Assembly (NCBI GenBank): GCA_949357655.1
Contig: CASHTG010000001.1
Coordinates: 4,154,001 to 4,218,000 of the forward strand
DNA length: 64,000 nt
Direction of reading: 5' to 3'
From: Parascedosporium putredinis
Lineage: Eukaryota; Ascomycota; Sordariomycetes; Microascales; Microascaceae
The notes beneath the pieces are model-generated. The model did not search any database. It saw nothing but the letters and a program-made list of their open reading frames with translations, and had not been told where the DNA came from. A program made the position numbers and the translations under genes. Positions 25,204 to 37,104 of this stretch are shown piece after piece. Position 1 is the first letter of the stretch, and each line of letters begins with the position of its first letter.

Positions 25204-25905
25204 CGAGTCGCACCCTGCAAGGGACCTCGAGCGGCCATTTGGATGCGTGCATGGACCAAACGTCGCCCTGTCGCGCAGCCAAAAGTCTTTGTCTGACTGT
25301 ATAAAGATGGAGACACACACACACATATGCGCACCCGCACGCACACCCGCACCCACCCACGCACTTCCTGCTTCCTCTTCTCGTCTTCTTATTGCATCGG
25401 TTGAAATAATAAGAAAAAAATGCCATCGGGCCACCAACCCTGGGGGCGGCGGAAGGTGATGAGAAATCCGCAAAGACAAGGCACAGGATTGTAAATTAAT
25501 ACCACCCTGTATCGGCAGGTCTTTAGGTTGGGCCTCTGGTGAGTAATTCGTCAAAGTATATCAGACGCCGGTGGTGGGTGGGGGGGAGGTTTCAAAGAAA
25601 ACGGCAAACTCAGGGCCTCACACGATGCCAAAGGCTCGATTCGTCCAAGATGGTGGATGAGATGAATTCCAAGACACCATACCAGATCTGATAGATCGGC
25701 ACCAGTCTTAGGAAATTACTAGGAACCTGCCGGTGATCAATGGGACCATCCATTTCATACCTGGGTGCATCACACCATGCCATACATGTAGAGTCGTACT
25801 CCGGCTCTAAATCCCCGAGAGTCACTCAACCCTCTCAAAACCCCGGGTGTCACAAGGCTGGCTCCTACCATTCCTTAACACACCATCTTTATGACAGGGT
25901 TTAAG

Positions 25906-25925
25906 GAGAGAGAGAGAGAGAGAGA
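25906..25925. repeat. (GA)n microsatellite
   Basis: Ten or so GA units in the intergenic region between CENP-O and the GPI-anchored protein gene. Confidence 0.9.
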
Positions 25926-26667
25926 CGATGGGTTGTGGGTTTTTTTCTCATCACTGATACTACGACGAGAGATCTCGGACCGGCGTTTAACAGTACATGT
26001 ACACGAGAGACGGCTACCGCATCCATCATGGAGGCTCTTTGGTAGGGGTCAAGGATCAGAGGTCAAATAGTCGGATCTTGATCGATTGGTCAAGGCCCGG
26101 TCCAAAGCCGAGAATATGGGGACGTACAGATAGGTAATATGCTTAACATTAAAGACTTTCTTCAAGAGAAACTTGTACGGATGCCATGTGGAATTTGAGA
26201 CAAGAATACATTATATTAACAGCCTTCAACTCCTACCTACTAAGACACCAAGCTCGGTGCCACGACGGAGACATCATGGCACCGCTTAGCCGAACCGAGG
26301 AAGGAGAGTAAAAGGAAGAGAGAATAGTACATGGGTCCCTATAGATTCCTTCCTTTTCCCTTTTGCTTTCCCCGCCCGACTGGAGATGAACTCTTTAAAA
26401 TGGAGAGAGAAAACGAAAAACGGGTCTGGTGTAAGACGGCGCCCCAATGTCGTGTTCCGGGAACAAAAGAAAGATAAGAGAGAAATGAAACAGCGTGGTG
26501 AATGCTCCAGCAGCTCCTTTCGCGTCCGTCATGTCCACGGTCTTTCAGTGATTATTTTGGAAGGAGAAGAGAAGAGAAGAAGAAGTTCAGGGGAAGGGTG
26601 GAGGAGGGTAAATAACCAAGCCATGTACGTTTCAGTGCATGTCGGCCTTTCTCTTTCCCAAGTCTCC

Positions 26668-27375
26668 TTAGATGAGGGCGGCGACGAGAGCGACGACGGC
26701 ACCGAAGAAACCGCCGGCAGCCTTGTTGGCGCCAGAGATGACAACGGGGCTGCCCTCCTCCTCCTCCTCCTCCTCGTCAGCGGGGGAGCGGGAGGCTTGG
26801 TGGCCTCGGTGGGCTCGGGAGCGGGCTCCTCGGGGCTGGCGTCGTCGGTGACAGCGGGAGGCGCGGGGGCTTCTCGCCCTCCTCGGCATCGTCATCCTCC
26901 TCCTCAGCGGGGGCGGTGGGGGTAGGCTCGGGAGCGTCGGTGTCGGGGACGGGGCAGACAGTGGTGGTGACCTCGACGGTGGTGGTGGTGTACTTGGTCT
27001 TGGGGTGCTCGGGGCACTCCTTGACGTCGTCCTCGCACTCGATGACGGTCTTGGTCTTGGTGATGGTGTCGGTGCTGGTGGTCCACTTCTGGGGAGGGAA
27101 GGGCTTGGGCTTGTGGCCGTGGTCCTTCTTGCAGGGGCGGAAGTGCCAGTCGTCGTGGTCGACCTCGTCGCAGTCGTCAATGGGGACCGAGTGCTTGGGG
27201 TGGGCGAAGCCGTACTCGCCGTCCTTGCAGTCAGGCGGGCCACCCTTGCCCTTGAAGATGGAGTGAGGGGGTGGTCAAGGCCGAAGGGGACGATGACGGG
27301 GAAGTCGGCGGCTACGGCCTCCTCAGTGGCGTAGACAGCGGCGACGAGGCCGAGGGCGAGAATGGGGAGCTGCAT
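26668..27375 (-). CDS. GPI-anchored secreted protein, Cys- and acidic-rich
   Basis: Predicted cell-surface/cell-wall protein of about 236 residues. The N-terminus (MQLPILALGLVAAVYA) is a signal peptide. The middle carries six cysteines (in ...PPDCK, DDCDEV, RPCKK, IECED, KECPE and TVCPV contexts) and a TTTTVEVTTTVCPVP stretch that is common in fungal wall proteins. Then comes a Pro/Glu/Ala-rich stalk, a Glu run, and a GPI-type tail: small residues SGANKAAGG followed by a hydrophobic end FFGAVVALVAALI. The first and last parts share one phase, but the middle is coherent only in two other phases. Three missing bases explain this: near G5 27267-27271, G5 26865-26869 and G5 26782-26786. A GT-rich tract lies in the 5' leader. 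No enzymatic domain; exact function unknown. Confidence 0.82.
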   Translation of the reverse strand: MQLPILALGLVAAVYATEEAVAADFPVIVPFGLDHPLTPSSRARVARLTARTASTASPTPSTRSPLTTATRSTTTTGTSAPARRTTATSPSPSLPRSGPPAPTPSPRPRPSSSARTTSRSAPSTPRPSTPPPPSRSPPLSAPSPTPTLPSLPPPPPLRRRMTMPRRARSPRASRCHRRRQPRGARSRAHRGHQASRSPADEEEEEEEGSPVVISGANKAAGGFFGAVVALVAALI

Positions 27376-27394
27376 CTTGTTTGGAGAGGTGGGT

Positions 27395-27421
27395 ATGTGT
27401 GTATGTGTGTGTGTGTGTGTG
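27395..27421. repeat. (GT)n repeat in 5' leader of GPI protein gene
   Basis: Slightly interrupted GT array about 20-45 bases upstream of the start codon of the minus-strand GPI protein gene, so CA-rich in its transcript leader. Confidence 0.85.
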
Positions 27422-27934
27422 GAAGGGTGATGAAATGGATCTAAGAGATGTCTTTATGGGAACCTCAGCGAACGACGAAAGCGAATGGACTGGTATCGGA
27501 GATACTTGATGAAGATAAGAAGAGCAAGACAGGAATCCAGGACGGGAATCAAGTCGGGGATTCCTCGCCTTTTGTGTCGATCCGGGAGTACGCCTACCTC
27601 CACTACCAACTCTAGGATGCATCATAGACAGAGCAGACCGGGCCAGGCTTTGCCTCTCACCCAGCTGTGGAGAGTAACGTTTACGTTTTGGGAGCCGCAG
27701 CCAGTGTGGCCCGCCCAAGATCAACGGCCCCCTTCACTAATCCGCTAGCAATATCCAGACCCACGCGCAGACCCAAGAGGCGAGCCAAGGATGGGCGACG
27801 TCGAATGGGGCCATGGCATACGGCCGTCATGCGTTTTCGGGTACGCTGGTATTACGCCGAATGTTGCCCAGACCCAGAGATGCCGGCGTAGCCACGATCC
27901 ATTGATCCAGCGACCCCGGAGAGCCTGAATGAAG

Positions 27935-27992
27935 GTGTGTGTGTGTGTGTGTGTGAGTGTGTGTGAGTGCGTGTAAGTGAGTGTATGTGTGC
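27935..27992. repeat. (GT)n imperfect microsatellite
   Basis: GT array with interspersed GAGT and GCGT units; non-coding. Confidence 0.85.
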
Positions 27993-30900
27993 AGGTGTGC
28001 GAGAGACAACATGAGAGGGGAGGGAGAGCCCGCTAGGCTCACACCGGGTCGGTTCTCGGCGAGCCTCCCTCCTTTCCACGACCCTCCGTCGAACCAGACG
28101 TAGAAGGACAGGGAAGAGGGACGAACCACAGCCTGAAATGCTTGGCAAGCTCGATAGATTAACCTTCCAGCACACGCCGAGCCACCCGATTTCCCTCGCC
28201 TCCGCGAGATCTCCAGTGGGCCCGCCGCCAGCCATCTTACTCCCAACACCAGGCCTCTAGGGAGAGAGAAATAGAAAAGTGTGGGGAGGGGTGGGTAGCT
28301 TTGTGAGTGTCACGGACCTTGGCCCTCTCTCCTTGCCTCGACAGACGGAAAGCAGGCTCATCCATCGCAGAGGTGTTAGTCGGTCTCCCTGGCCATGGGC
28401 TTGATTGGTTCGTGGTGAACCGTCCGTCGTTGCGGCTAAAGTGGTGGCCCTCCTGTCCAAGATGAGAAATGTTGTTAATAACAGGCCAACGGATCTTTTA
28501 ATATACACAGCAGTTAGGTACCCAGGTCCTTCTGGCTCGAAATGGGTATTTTTACTTCCATCGCCTCACCCGATCTTGGACAAGGTGTGCATGCGGTGCG
28601 CGCAGGATAAAGTGCCCGGCCTAGAATTCCGTTGGTTCGAAGAACGTGGCACACGCACATGGGGTGGCTCTTTGTCTCCCTCACGCTGACTCTCTCCGTA
28701 CAATCGGCCAGGCTCCTCATCCTCTTCTCCATTTCTCTGTATCGACAGGCTGTATAGCCTTCAGTTTCTTTTTGTCACATCCATATAAAATAAAAAACCC
28801 CGGAGTTGGCACGCTGGATTGTGTGTCGGCTGGCAAATCGCTATCAAATATGGACTGGTCAAGGCAATAAATCGATAGTCTTCGATATATTCAGGTTCCA
28901 TGGACGGATCAATGGTACATCTCCAACGGAAGGTCTTTGCCCACCACGCACCATGCACCACGGTACGCGCGGGGGCTACAGTTGTCTTCGTTTTCCCAGA
29001 GTTGCACTCCAGTAAACAGCTTCTATATCCCCCTACAAACTTTTGTTGCCACCCTCTTGGCTATATCGATGGGTCTCATTCGATCAACCTATACATGCAG
29101 GACCTGGGGTAAGAGGAAGTAGGAGGTTAGTTGAGGTTGGGTCAGGAACCCGTCAAGTAGTTCCAAACTCAACGTTACCTTGGATCCCATGCTTCTTTGT
29201 GCCCTCCCTCCGCTGTGCCTGTGCTTGGATATCACCCTCCTCCCCTCTCTTCCCGACCTCCAATCCGACCCTCGCAAACGCAGGGGAAAGAGAAGCAATG
29301 AAGAGGGGGAAAGAAAGAAAAAAAATTAGAGAGGCTGCACAGCTTCTCGTACCTGCATCCGCCGCTGACACCGCGCGCTGTGTTACTATTGCCGCAATAC
29401 TAGCGTTCCCTCATGATGTAGGAGCCCGAATTGGAAAGCTCGTGGGTACCGGTAAGAAGCATGACTTGTACTAATCAACTGTTAATTCTCGATAGATTTC
29501 TGTCTGCAGGTGCGACGGGCAATTTTTGCAAAGAGGAAAGAGTGATCTCGATGGAATGTAACATTGAACCGAAGGAAAGCGAGCACTCGTTCGAATCTCA
29601 AATCTCTGTCTAAATAAAAACGTCATTCGACATATCAAGATTCACTTCCACGACCTGGGACGATGGGATTCACGATGAAGAAGACTTGAGTTGGCTCTCT
29701 GGGATGCGTGGTATGTGGGATGGGTGTGAGAGATGGGTGTAGTATGGGATATAGTACGTACGCGCCCTGTGCATAAATCGATCTGACCCTCACCTCTCTT
29801 CCCAGGTTCCGCGTGGAATGTCATTCCGCATCCCCGTGTAACTGCTCGCCGCCGCCATGCCCTGAATTCCACCCTAACTGTAGGCTGGGGATGCTAACGC
29901 TTTCTTCGCTTGGATATCATTGTGATGTCAGCCCCCTACGATGGGGGAGGATGGAGGGGACCGATCAATACCATTTGACGCTCTCAACGTTGGAGGGTTG
30001 GCCGACACTCGCTCTAGCGAGTGGCAGTTATTACTGCACGCCTTCATCTCCTCCCCTACACTTGAGTTCGGCAAGCCCGCTAGCTTGGGGCTTTTGATTT
30101 GTCGTGTTCATCGCCAATGATTTTGCAGTACACTGGTTCGACCCATCTATCGATCAATCTAACCATCGTTCAGATTAACCGATATGGGGTCGTGTCAAAG
30201 CTACCAGACTCCTAAGGATAGCCCCAAGGAAACAGTCCATCCGAGTCGAGTGTCTAGTCGAGGGCACGGAACGTACGCCTTTCTCAATTTGAAGTCCAAG
30301 CTACCCAGTGCCAAGCTCGCCAGTGCAGAGCTCGCTAAGAAGCCTCCCTCTGGCCCCGGCGGCGGGGGCGGCATGGACGGAGTATGCACCCAGGGCATCA
30401 ACGACCCGCTCAATGAGCTGGGAGAGCAGAGATTACCGTTGCTGGAAAGCCTTCAATGTTGGGTTTCGGGGCGCACGCACTGCACTGTCAATCCCTACAC
30501 GGCACGGACCAGAGCAGACCCCAACTCCCCAACTAATCCCCCAGAGTCTTCCAGCACCCGGATATAGGTCGCCGCGGCCAAGCCAACTCCAAGTTGGTCT
30601 GACGAATGGTTTCCAGAGGGCCACTCGCTTAGGCCGCCTCAATATCGAGCGATATTGATATCACCACTTAATCTAGGAAAGCGAGTCGAGCCACCTGAGT
30701 GTCAGCTGGCGGTGTAAAGCCATTTCTCTTTTTCGCTTGGCCCTTTTCTTCTTCCCTAGGCAAACCCAGCTTACTCGTCACTCGCGCTCTGGAGTGAGTT
30801 GGACAACAACCGGGGGAGGGGTGAACGATGACCCTGCCTGTCCTTCGCCTCCAGATGGGCCGGCAGGGATTTTGATTGATTAGTCGTCAGACAATCTTTG

Positions 30901-32147
30901 GTTTTCTCTAATACATGGAATACATGGTAATATCGACCTGCTTCCGAAAAAGGCCATGGCCCTTCTGGACGACCGCATATACGGGCGCCTACTCGGTCGA
31001 GTGGCGAGGTGGTGATGTCGGCCTCACCCGCCACGACATCGACAAGTAGCGCCAACCTCCTCCTCTCCGTCCGATGCGGATAAAATACATGGGATTATTC
31101 ACACTAAAGGAGACATAGGGGAAAGTTTCGAGCAAACGGTGACTTATTTTTTTCTTTCTTTTCGTGACACCATGAGGCCCCTTCTTAGACATACAAAAGC
31201 GAATCTCTTTGCCGACCTTGGCGGATTGGGCATGCTGGGCTAAAAGTTCCAAGCCACTTTCTGGAAAAATGCCAGGTTTGGAATTGAGCCATCCGGCCCC
31301 CATCAGCCGAAGCAAAACTCTGTATCCAAGAGAAATCGTTATAGTACGTACGAGGTAATGTTGGAGGGGTCACTTGACCCTCGAGAAGCCCTTTCGCCGA
31401 GCTTTTTCTGCTCTATGACGCGCTTTCCCACCTCCCACCCTCCCACTTCCACTTATGTCGAAGGCTCAGGGCCTTGTTTGAGACCATCTATGACTCTATC
31501 CCGGGAAAAAGGATGAGCATCCCTCCAAAGAAAAGGGAAGGCCATGCTAGTAGGTGTTGACGAGCATCACAGAAACACCCGAGGTCCCCCCCTTCTTGTT
31601 TTTTCCGAGTCTTTGTACGACATTGATCTATCTACCGAGTTCGATGACGCTTTCAGGTGAGGGAATCGCCTTGGTTTCCCAGATTTTCACCTTCCAAAGC
31701 GAAAATACAAGGCAATGATGCAGAACTGGCAAAGAGCCGAAGGGTGAAGGGGGTGTTGATGTGGTCAAAGAAGAAGAAGAAAAAGGCCGCCATATGGGAC
31801 TCGATATAATCAACCTTCGCCAGTAGGTAGCTCGGCACTGATGAAATGACCATTCTGTTCCGGCCTCTAGATAGATCATGGGGCTCTGCCGAGAGAGGAT
31901 CGTTACTTGTCGGAAGCAAGGAGGAATTCGATCTCATTGCCACCGCGCGCCGCAAGTGTCATTCTCCCCAGCTGACACGGCCGTGGGCTTGGCCAGAGCC
32001 ACGTCGGATGGATTTTGGCTTGGATCCACGCCCTCAGGGAAATCATCTGCACTGGTGGTAAAAATAGGAAGAAGGGCGTCCGATCTGGATGGCAGAAAGA
32101 GGAAATCCGAGACTCCATACCCGCGGCAGAAACTATGTGGCCTTGGC

Positions 32148-32983
32148 TCACCAATCCAGCCGGCTATTCTTGGATTCGGCAACAGGCTTCGCCGCCAGCG
32201 GCACTTGTTCTTTTTCACGCGTTTCCTCGACCGCGTCGGCCGTCTCGGTGCTCACGGCCAGCACGTCCATGTTGACCCCCATCGCCGCGCCTCCTCCTCT
32301 GCCACGGCGGTCCACTCGCGGATCAAGGGGTGAGCGTTGGCCACATCCTCAAAGACGATGTCTTCCGGCTCTGTCGCGTCGCTTGCCCCTCGCACCACGT
32401 CAAACTTCCACGTGCCGTCGGGGAACCAGTAGTCGGCCCCAAATACCGCCTCTACTTTCAGCGCCTCCCTCGCGGTCCGCGACAGGCGGGTGATCCTAAG
32501 CTTGTCGTCGTCGTCGCTGGCGTTTTTGTCATCTGACCCTTCCCCCAGAAGAGGCTCTACCTGGCCCTTGCCCTCGGGGTCTGCCGCGGTCTCGTTAACC
32601 CCGCAAGACCCGCCCGGTAAAGTGCCACCGCTCACGGATTCGGCAATGCCGTCAAGGAGCCCGAGCACTTGGCCCACCTTGGACCCTATCGAGGCTCCTA
32701 GGCTGAAACCCTCGTCGAAGCCAGCCTGCACGCTGAGTGCCTTGGCTGCCGTGATGCCGTCGCGGTAGCCTGCGGTCGCGTGTTCCCTCTCGAGCCGTGG
32801 CATGTCGGACGGCATTGCAGGCTGCCCTCTGGGCTCGAAGCCGTCGGAGGGCTCGGAGCCGCTGGCCCCGAAAACATCATCTAGGACTGTCTCGGCATTG
32901 CTCCGAGGAGCTGGCTGGTAATCCGCATCCATCGCAGCCATGTCATGTGCGTCGTCGGAGTACTCGACTCGTGAGATGAACAT
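32148..32983 (-). CDS. YAE1: Yae1, adaptor for cytosolic Fe-S assembly
   Basis: Partner of Lto1; the pair links the CIA targeting complex to the ABC protein Rli1/ABCE1 so that it receives its Fe-S clusters. Start chosen at Met-Phe-Ile-Ser-Arg (32983); an upstream Met at 33031 would add a hydrophobic, leader-like segment. The Yae1 N-domain is clear: REHATAGYRDGITAAK followed by a GxxxG-repeat series (GFDEGFSLGASIGSKVGQVLG), about residues 68-110. A variable acidic region and a conserved-looking WFPDGTWKFDV block follow. In the deposited frame the protein stops at 32252, but one missing C in the C5 run 32276-32280 (G on the coding strand) opens about 40 further codons, rich in Glu/Ala/Val with strong C/G third positions, ending Arg-Leu-Asp-Trp and TGA at 32148-32150. 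The total is then 278 residues. Confidence 0.88.
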
Positions 32984-34438
32984 GGCTAGAGAAGGAGGGA
33001 GAAAAAGGCTAAGAAAAGAGCCCCTCTTCAAGACAGCAAACTCGAGCTTCTTCGGGATATGTGCGTCCGCCGGTGAATTCTCCGATTACCCCACGTGGTT
33101 GTCCCGGAGGTCTTGGGGCGATATGAGTAATTTCTTAGGAAGATTTTTTTATACTTCTCCAACTTTCTTGATCTTGATCTATGGATACGTTCCTTCAGAA
33201 CCACTGGTGGATGAGTAAACAGTCATTGATTCGATGGTGAAAATGGAGCAACCATTCAAGTTCCCGCGCCTCGAACCGGAGCCACCCTACACGTGATTGG
33301 GGGATGTTGTCGTGTCCCTCAGGGCTTGAGACTCTGCCTGTCAGCGGGCACACGCTGATGGCCTAGGCTCATCTATAACGAAATCCGCCTGCAGCACCTT
33401 AAGGCAACGCTTCAAACGCTCCATCAATGGATGGATCCATGGATGGATCCCTCCAGCTGTCTACTTTGTCACAATCTCACAACTGACGTTCAACCGCCAA
33501 GAGGGACAGTACCCAGTAGTTCCATTCTGTCACTACATATGTAGTATTAATCGCTCCTCCGGCCTGTCCAATGAATCGCCACATATATGGAGCGTGCGAC
33601 TGCATTCACTTACAAAGGCAGCTATTTCTTTGTCCCATGAATTGTAATCTCTATAAACTGATGCTAGAAGAGCCACCTATTCTTCTTCCAGCTGGCGCTC
33701 ACTCGTAGGAAGAGAACCCTCACAATGGGTCGGACTACTTCCTCTATAGGTCAATCGATCTTCTCGAAACCCCCGCTGAGGGGTCAGAATCCCGGCCGGT
33801 GCCTGATCTGCCCTCCAATTGAAGAATTGTCGGCTCGGTGGGGGCGAAAAGGGAGCGATCAACGGGCGCTCATTGAGCCATATGGATAGTATGGATGGAG
33901 CCATGTAAGTCAATGGACTTCAATTACTACTTGCCTCTTCAGGAGGACGCCATTTGATCTTCACCCGTCCGCCCCAGTTCTTCATGTTCCCGTGTCACAA
34001 TCAGATTAATCCCAGAAAACGGAAAGGGAAGGGATATTTTGAAAATCATATGATCGCATTGAGATTCCGTAGTTCTATCTATCTCTAAACGAATACTCGC
34101 TGTTTTACCGCAGGAAAATGAAGCCAATCAACTTTTCACCGGAGAGCACCCCCTTCTCCGCTCTTCAGGCGCACCCATTCACCGCCCATTCCGCGAGCCT
34201 CCGTATTATCGGAAGGGCGGACAGTGTGCTTTTTCTTAAACCAAAAAAAAAAAAGAAGAGAAAAAAAGATCATTTCAGTCATTGAATCATTTCGCCCAAT
34301 TACAACCGGGCCCAAAGGTATGCGCCGACGCCGCCAGACTTGCATGATGCAGACGCACATCCGAGGCATCGAAGACATGCGACGACGACGACGGCGACAG
34401 GGAAACGATGGCAGCACGACATCGCGCCGCTCGGGTGT
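32984..34438. other. Intergenic
   Basis: Promoter side of YAE1 and 3' side of the monocarboxylate-type transporter. It carries a nested ATGGATCCAT palindromic motif at 33421-33452 and an A12 run near 34239. No gene seen. Confidence 0.5.
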
Positions 34439-35974
34439 CTAAAAGATGGCCAGTGGCTTCCAACCCACGCACGAGACCTTGGCGGCCTGGAAGGCGCAGA
34501 GACCCCGAAATACACGGTGCCCGTGCAGATAATCAGGCCCCAGTAGTCCCCGCCGTTGGAGCTCAGGATCTCGCCTCCGATCGGGATGCTGACGAGGCAC
34601 GCCACCGCTACCAAGGTGTAGCACGTCGCGTAGTAGCGGCCGTAATGCTGCGTCTTGCACAGGCGCCCGATGCACACGGGGCTGATGCTGATGTTGTTCC
34701 CGCTCGAGAAGCCGATGAGGAACATGAACACGACGATGCCCGCCGTCGTGTGGCCCGCGGGGAGCCACACGGCGAAGCAGGCGATGATGGCCAAGACGAT
34801 GGCCGCGATGTTGGAGTTGAACGGGCCAACCTTGTCGCCCCAGTAGCCGGGGAGCGCGCGGCCGAGCGCCGAGCCCGCGTTGAGCACCGCTAGCATGTTG
34901 AAGGAAAACGTCGGGTCGAACCCCTTGTACAGCATGTAGCTGGTGATGTAGGTGAGCGGGATGAAGAGCGCGAACTCGATGAGGAAGATGCCCAGCGTCG
35001 TCCAGGAAAAGGTGACGTTTTGGAAGATGCGGAAGTCGGGGTGCACGTTGGCGTTTTGCGCCGGCGGGAGGCGCGAGCGGATGAGGAAGTTGGACAGGCC
35101 GCACAGCGTCAGCGAGATGAGCGCGAGGATGCGAATGGCCCACCCCAGCCCACGCGCTCAAACAGGTTCGTCAGCATCAGGGGAAGATGATTCCCGCAAT
35201 GGAGCCGCCCGTTGACGCGATCCCCGTCGCGAACGCGCGCCTCTTTGAAGAAATGCCCCACGGCGGCGATGGAGGGGTGAACAGCAGCGAAGAGGAGAAC
35301 CCGGATAGCACACCAAAGGATAGGATGAAGTGCCAATATTCTATGGGCAAACATGGCGTTAGCAGGCGAGATTTCATATTTCAGACGTGCGAGGGCGCAC
35401 AGGTTTTGAGGGGTCTGGCAGAAGGACGGGAGAAGGGGGCAGGAACTCTCTACGCACTGGTACTAAAACTGAAAAAGATGAGGCTCGCAAGCTGGAGAAT
35501 AGTGCCCGCGAGGACGAGCCATCGCGGGCCGTACTTGTCAAAGATTGGTCCAATGTAGATGCCGCAGAAGAAGGCGAGGAACGTGTAAAGGGAAAAGATC
35601 CAGCCAATCTGGCCGCTACTGTGTCCGGCGAGCTGGTGCGTCGACACGTAGGCTTGAAAGGTTGCGAGGGAATTCATGAGGCCCAGCGACGAGAACAAGG
35701 CGAGCCACGATCCTAGTACTACGAGCCAGGCCCTCAAGCCTCCTTCGGGATAGCCATCGTCATCGTCGTCGTCGGCGTCAGTAGTTTCCTCGCTCCCGCT
35801 TGAGATGGGGAGTGCGGTGTCTCTTGACGATGCCGGCGGCGGAGACTTCTCGGGGCTAGTCACTGCCGCAGGTTTCTCGGCGAGCCCCGTCTTGTCCGGC
35901 CCTAGGTGCCCATCGGCGCCCTTGGAACTGACTGGCCGAATATCGGTCCCAGTCGCATTCACAGAAGCCGTCAT
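34439..35974 (-). CDS. MFS monocarboxylate-type (MCT/MCH) transporter
   Basis: Plasma- or vacuole-membrane carrier of the SLC16-like fungal branch. Start Met-Thr-Ala-Ser-Val (35974). Exons 35974-35458 and 35340-34439, predicted about 474 residues. The N-terminus is polar with a poly-Asp run, then PEGGLRAWLVVLGSWLALF opens helix 1, as in this family. Later motifs: IGWIFSLYTFLAFFCGIYIGPIFDKYGPR, ATGIASTGGSIAGIIFP, LFERVGWG, SALGRALPGYWGDKVG. The C-terminus becomes family-like (KVSCVGWKPLAIF) only after a frame change near 34493-34496. Other breaks: GGGG 35274-35277, a two-base event near 35237-35245 (expected FFKE.RAFATG), GGGG 35180-35183 and CCCC 35143-35146. The proposed donor (GTGCGT) is less usual, but it yields Ser-Thr-Lys-Tyr-Trp, matching homologues. 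Substrate unknown. Confidence 0.9.
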
Positions 35975-37104
35975 TCTCAAGATGGCGGTGGGAAAACGGA
36001 GCGGGATTGGGGACTGCAAGTGAGGGTCTACACTCAAAGAAAAATACTATTACATCTTGAGGGGGTACGGGATGGTGTCGGTTTTTTATTATAAATACAG
36101 AAAAAAACCAAAAGAACCAGGCCCGGCAGTGGACTCGGATGACTATTACGGCGGTCCCCAATCCTCACAATGCGACTACACTCAAAGTTGTGCTAGGGTC
36201 CAGTGAATGGATGGTGGCTTGCACGCCGCGACTGGCCGAGGCCGCGAGCCCGCCGTGTGGGCATGGGTCCTATTGGGTGGCGACCCATGGAGTTGGCCCC
36301 GAAGTGGAGCAGACCTCGGGTTCCAAGGCCATTGTCTTCCTACCCACACCCAGTCATACACACTATTACGTACCGGGAATGGAAGGGCGTTGCGGTCGCA
36401 TTTTCCTTTTCGTCTCCGCTACTGCGGTCGTTTTAGCGTCGGGATTATGACTATGTATCGCAATCGCAATAGAGGGATTGAGACGGGAGCTGCCGATTTC
36501 CAGGTCGGTCATCTACCCTTGAATGGCCGCGCCCATTCGTGTTAGCCAAGCTCGACCCTCTCAGTCGAGGTAAATATTCGAGCTTCTTTCACGTGCCTCC
36601 GCCTCCCCTGGGGGTAGAGTCGAGGGCTGGGTCACGTTGCCTAGCCCTGGGATGATAGCATCCCTGCATTTGGCGGGACCGTTGAATTTCGACTCACCCC
36701 GGCCCAGGGTCGGCGGACACAGCTCCGAACCTTCATATAATAGATTCAAAAACGCATTGGCCTCCTAAGGAGATGGCTCTTCCTTTCCTCAACATTTTGC
36801 CCCTTTTGGCAAGGGGGAAAGTCATTCTTGAGCTCCTCATCAACTCTGCGAACAATCTTTTCGATGGATGCCGGAGAAGCCCAACAGCGCGTCAGATTGA
36901 GGCTATAAACGAGAAGAAAATAGGGGCGTCTGTCTCGCCGCGCAGAAATTGCAGACGTAATACGAAAAATCGCTTGGTTATGGGTCTTGGCAGAGATGGG
37001 GCGAGGAGGAGCGGAAGCGCACACCATACTTTTCAGGAACCCCGTGGACACCTCCAAACTCGCGTTTGGGCAATGGCTGATAGGCACGGTGCCTGATGTA
37101 GACG
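35975..37104. other. Intergenic
   Basis: Promoter of the MCT-type gene and 3' side of the WBP11-like gene. No domain-bearing frame or RNA gene seen. Confidence 0.5.

Larger units (their letters stand above)
23876..26667. other. 2.8-kb intergenic region, convergent
   Basis: Between the stops of CENP-O and a GPI-anchored protein gene. It holds a (CA)n array at 25167-25201, further CA-rich sequence at 25310-25360 and a (GA)n run at 25906-25925. No frame shows a domain or convincing splice sites. Confidence 0.5.
27376..32147. other. 4.8-kb gene-poor region
   Basis: Holds GT-rich microsatellites at 27395-27421 and 27935-27992. One plus-strand frame at 30184-30567 (127 codons) begins Met-Gly-Ser-Cys-Gln-Ser, which resembles an N-myristoylation start, but the rest matches nothing I know. 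Other frames look random. Because missing bases fragment genes here, a spliced gene could be overlooked. Confidence 0.45.

Noticed and set aside
30125..30145. tRNA B-box-like word (GGTTCGACCC)
   Set aside because: No matching acceptor stem, anticodon arm or A box could be placed around it.
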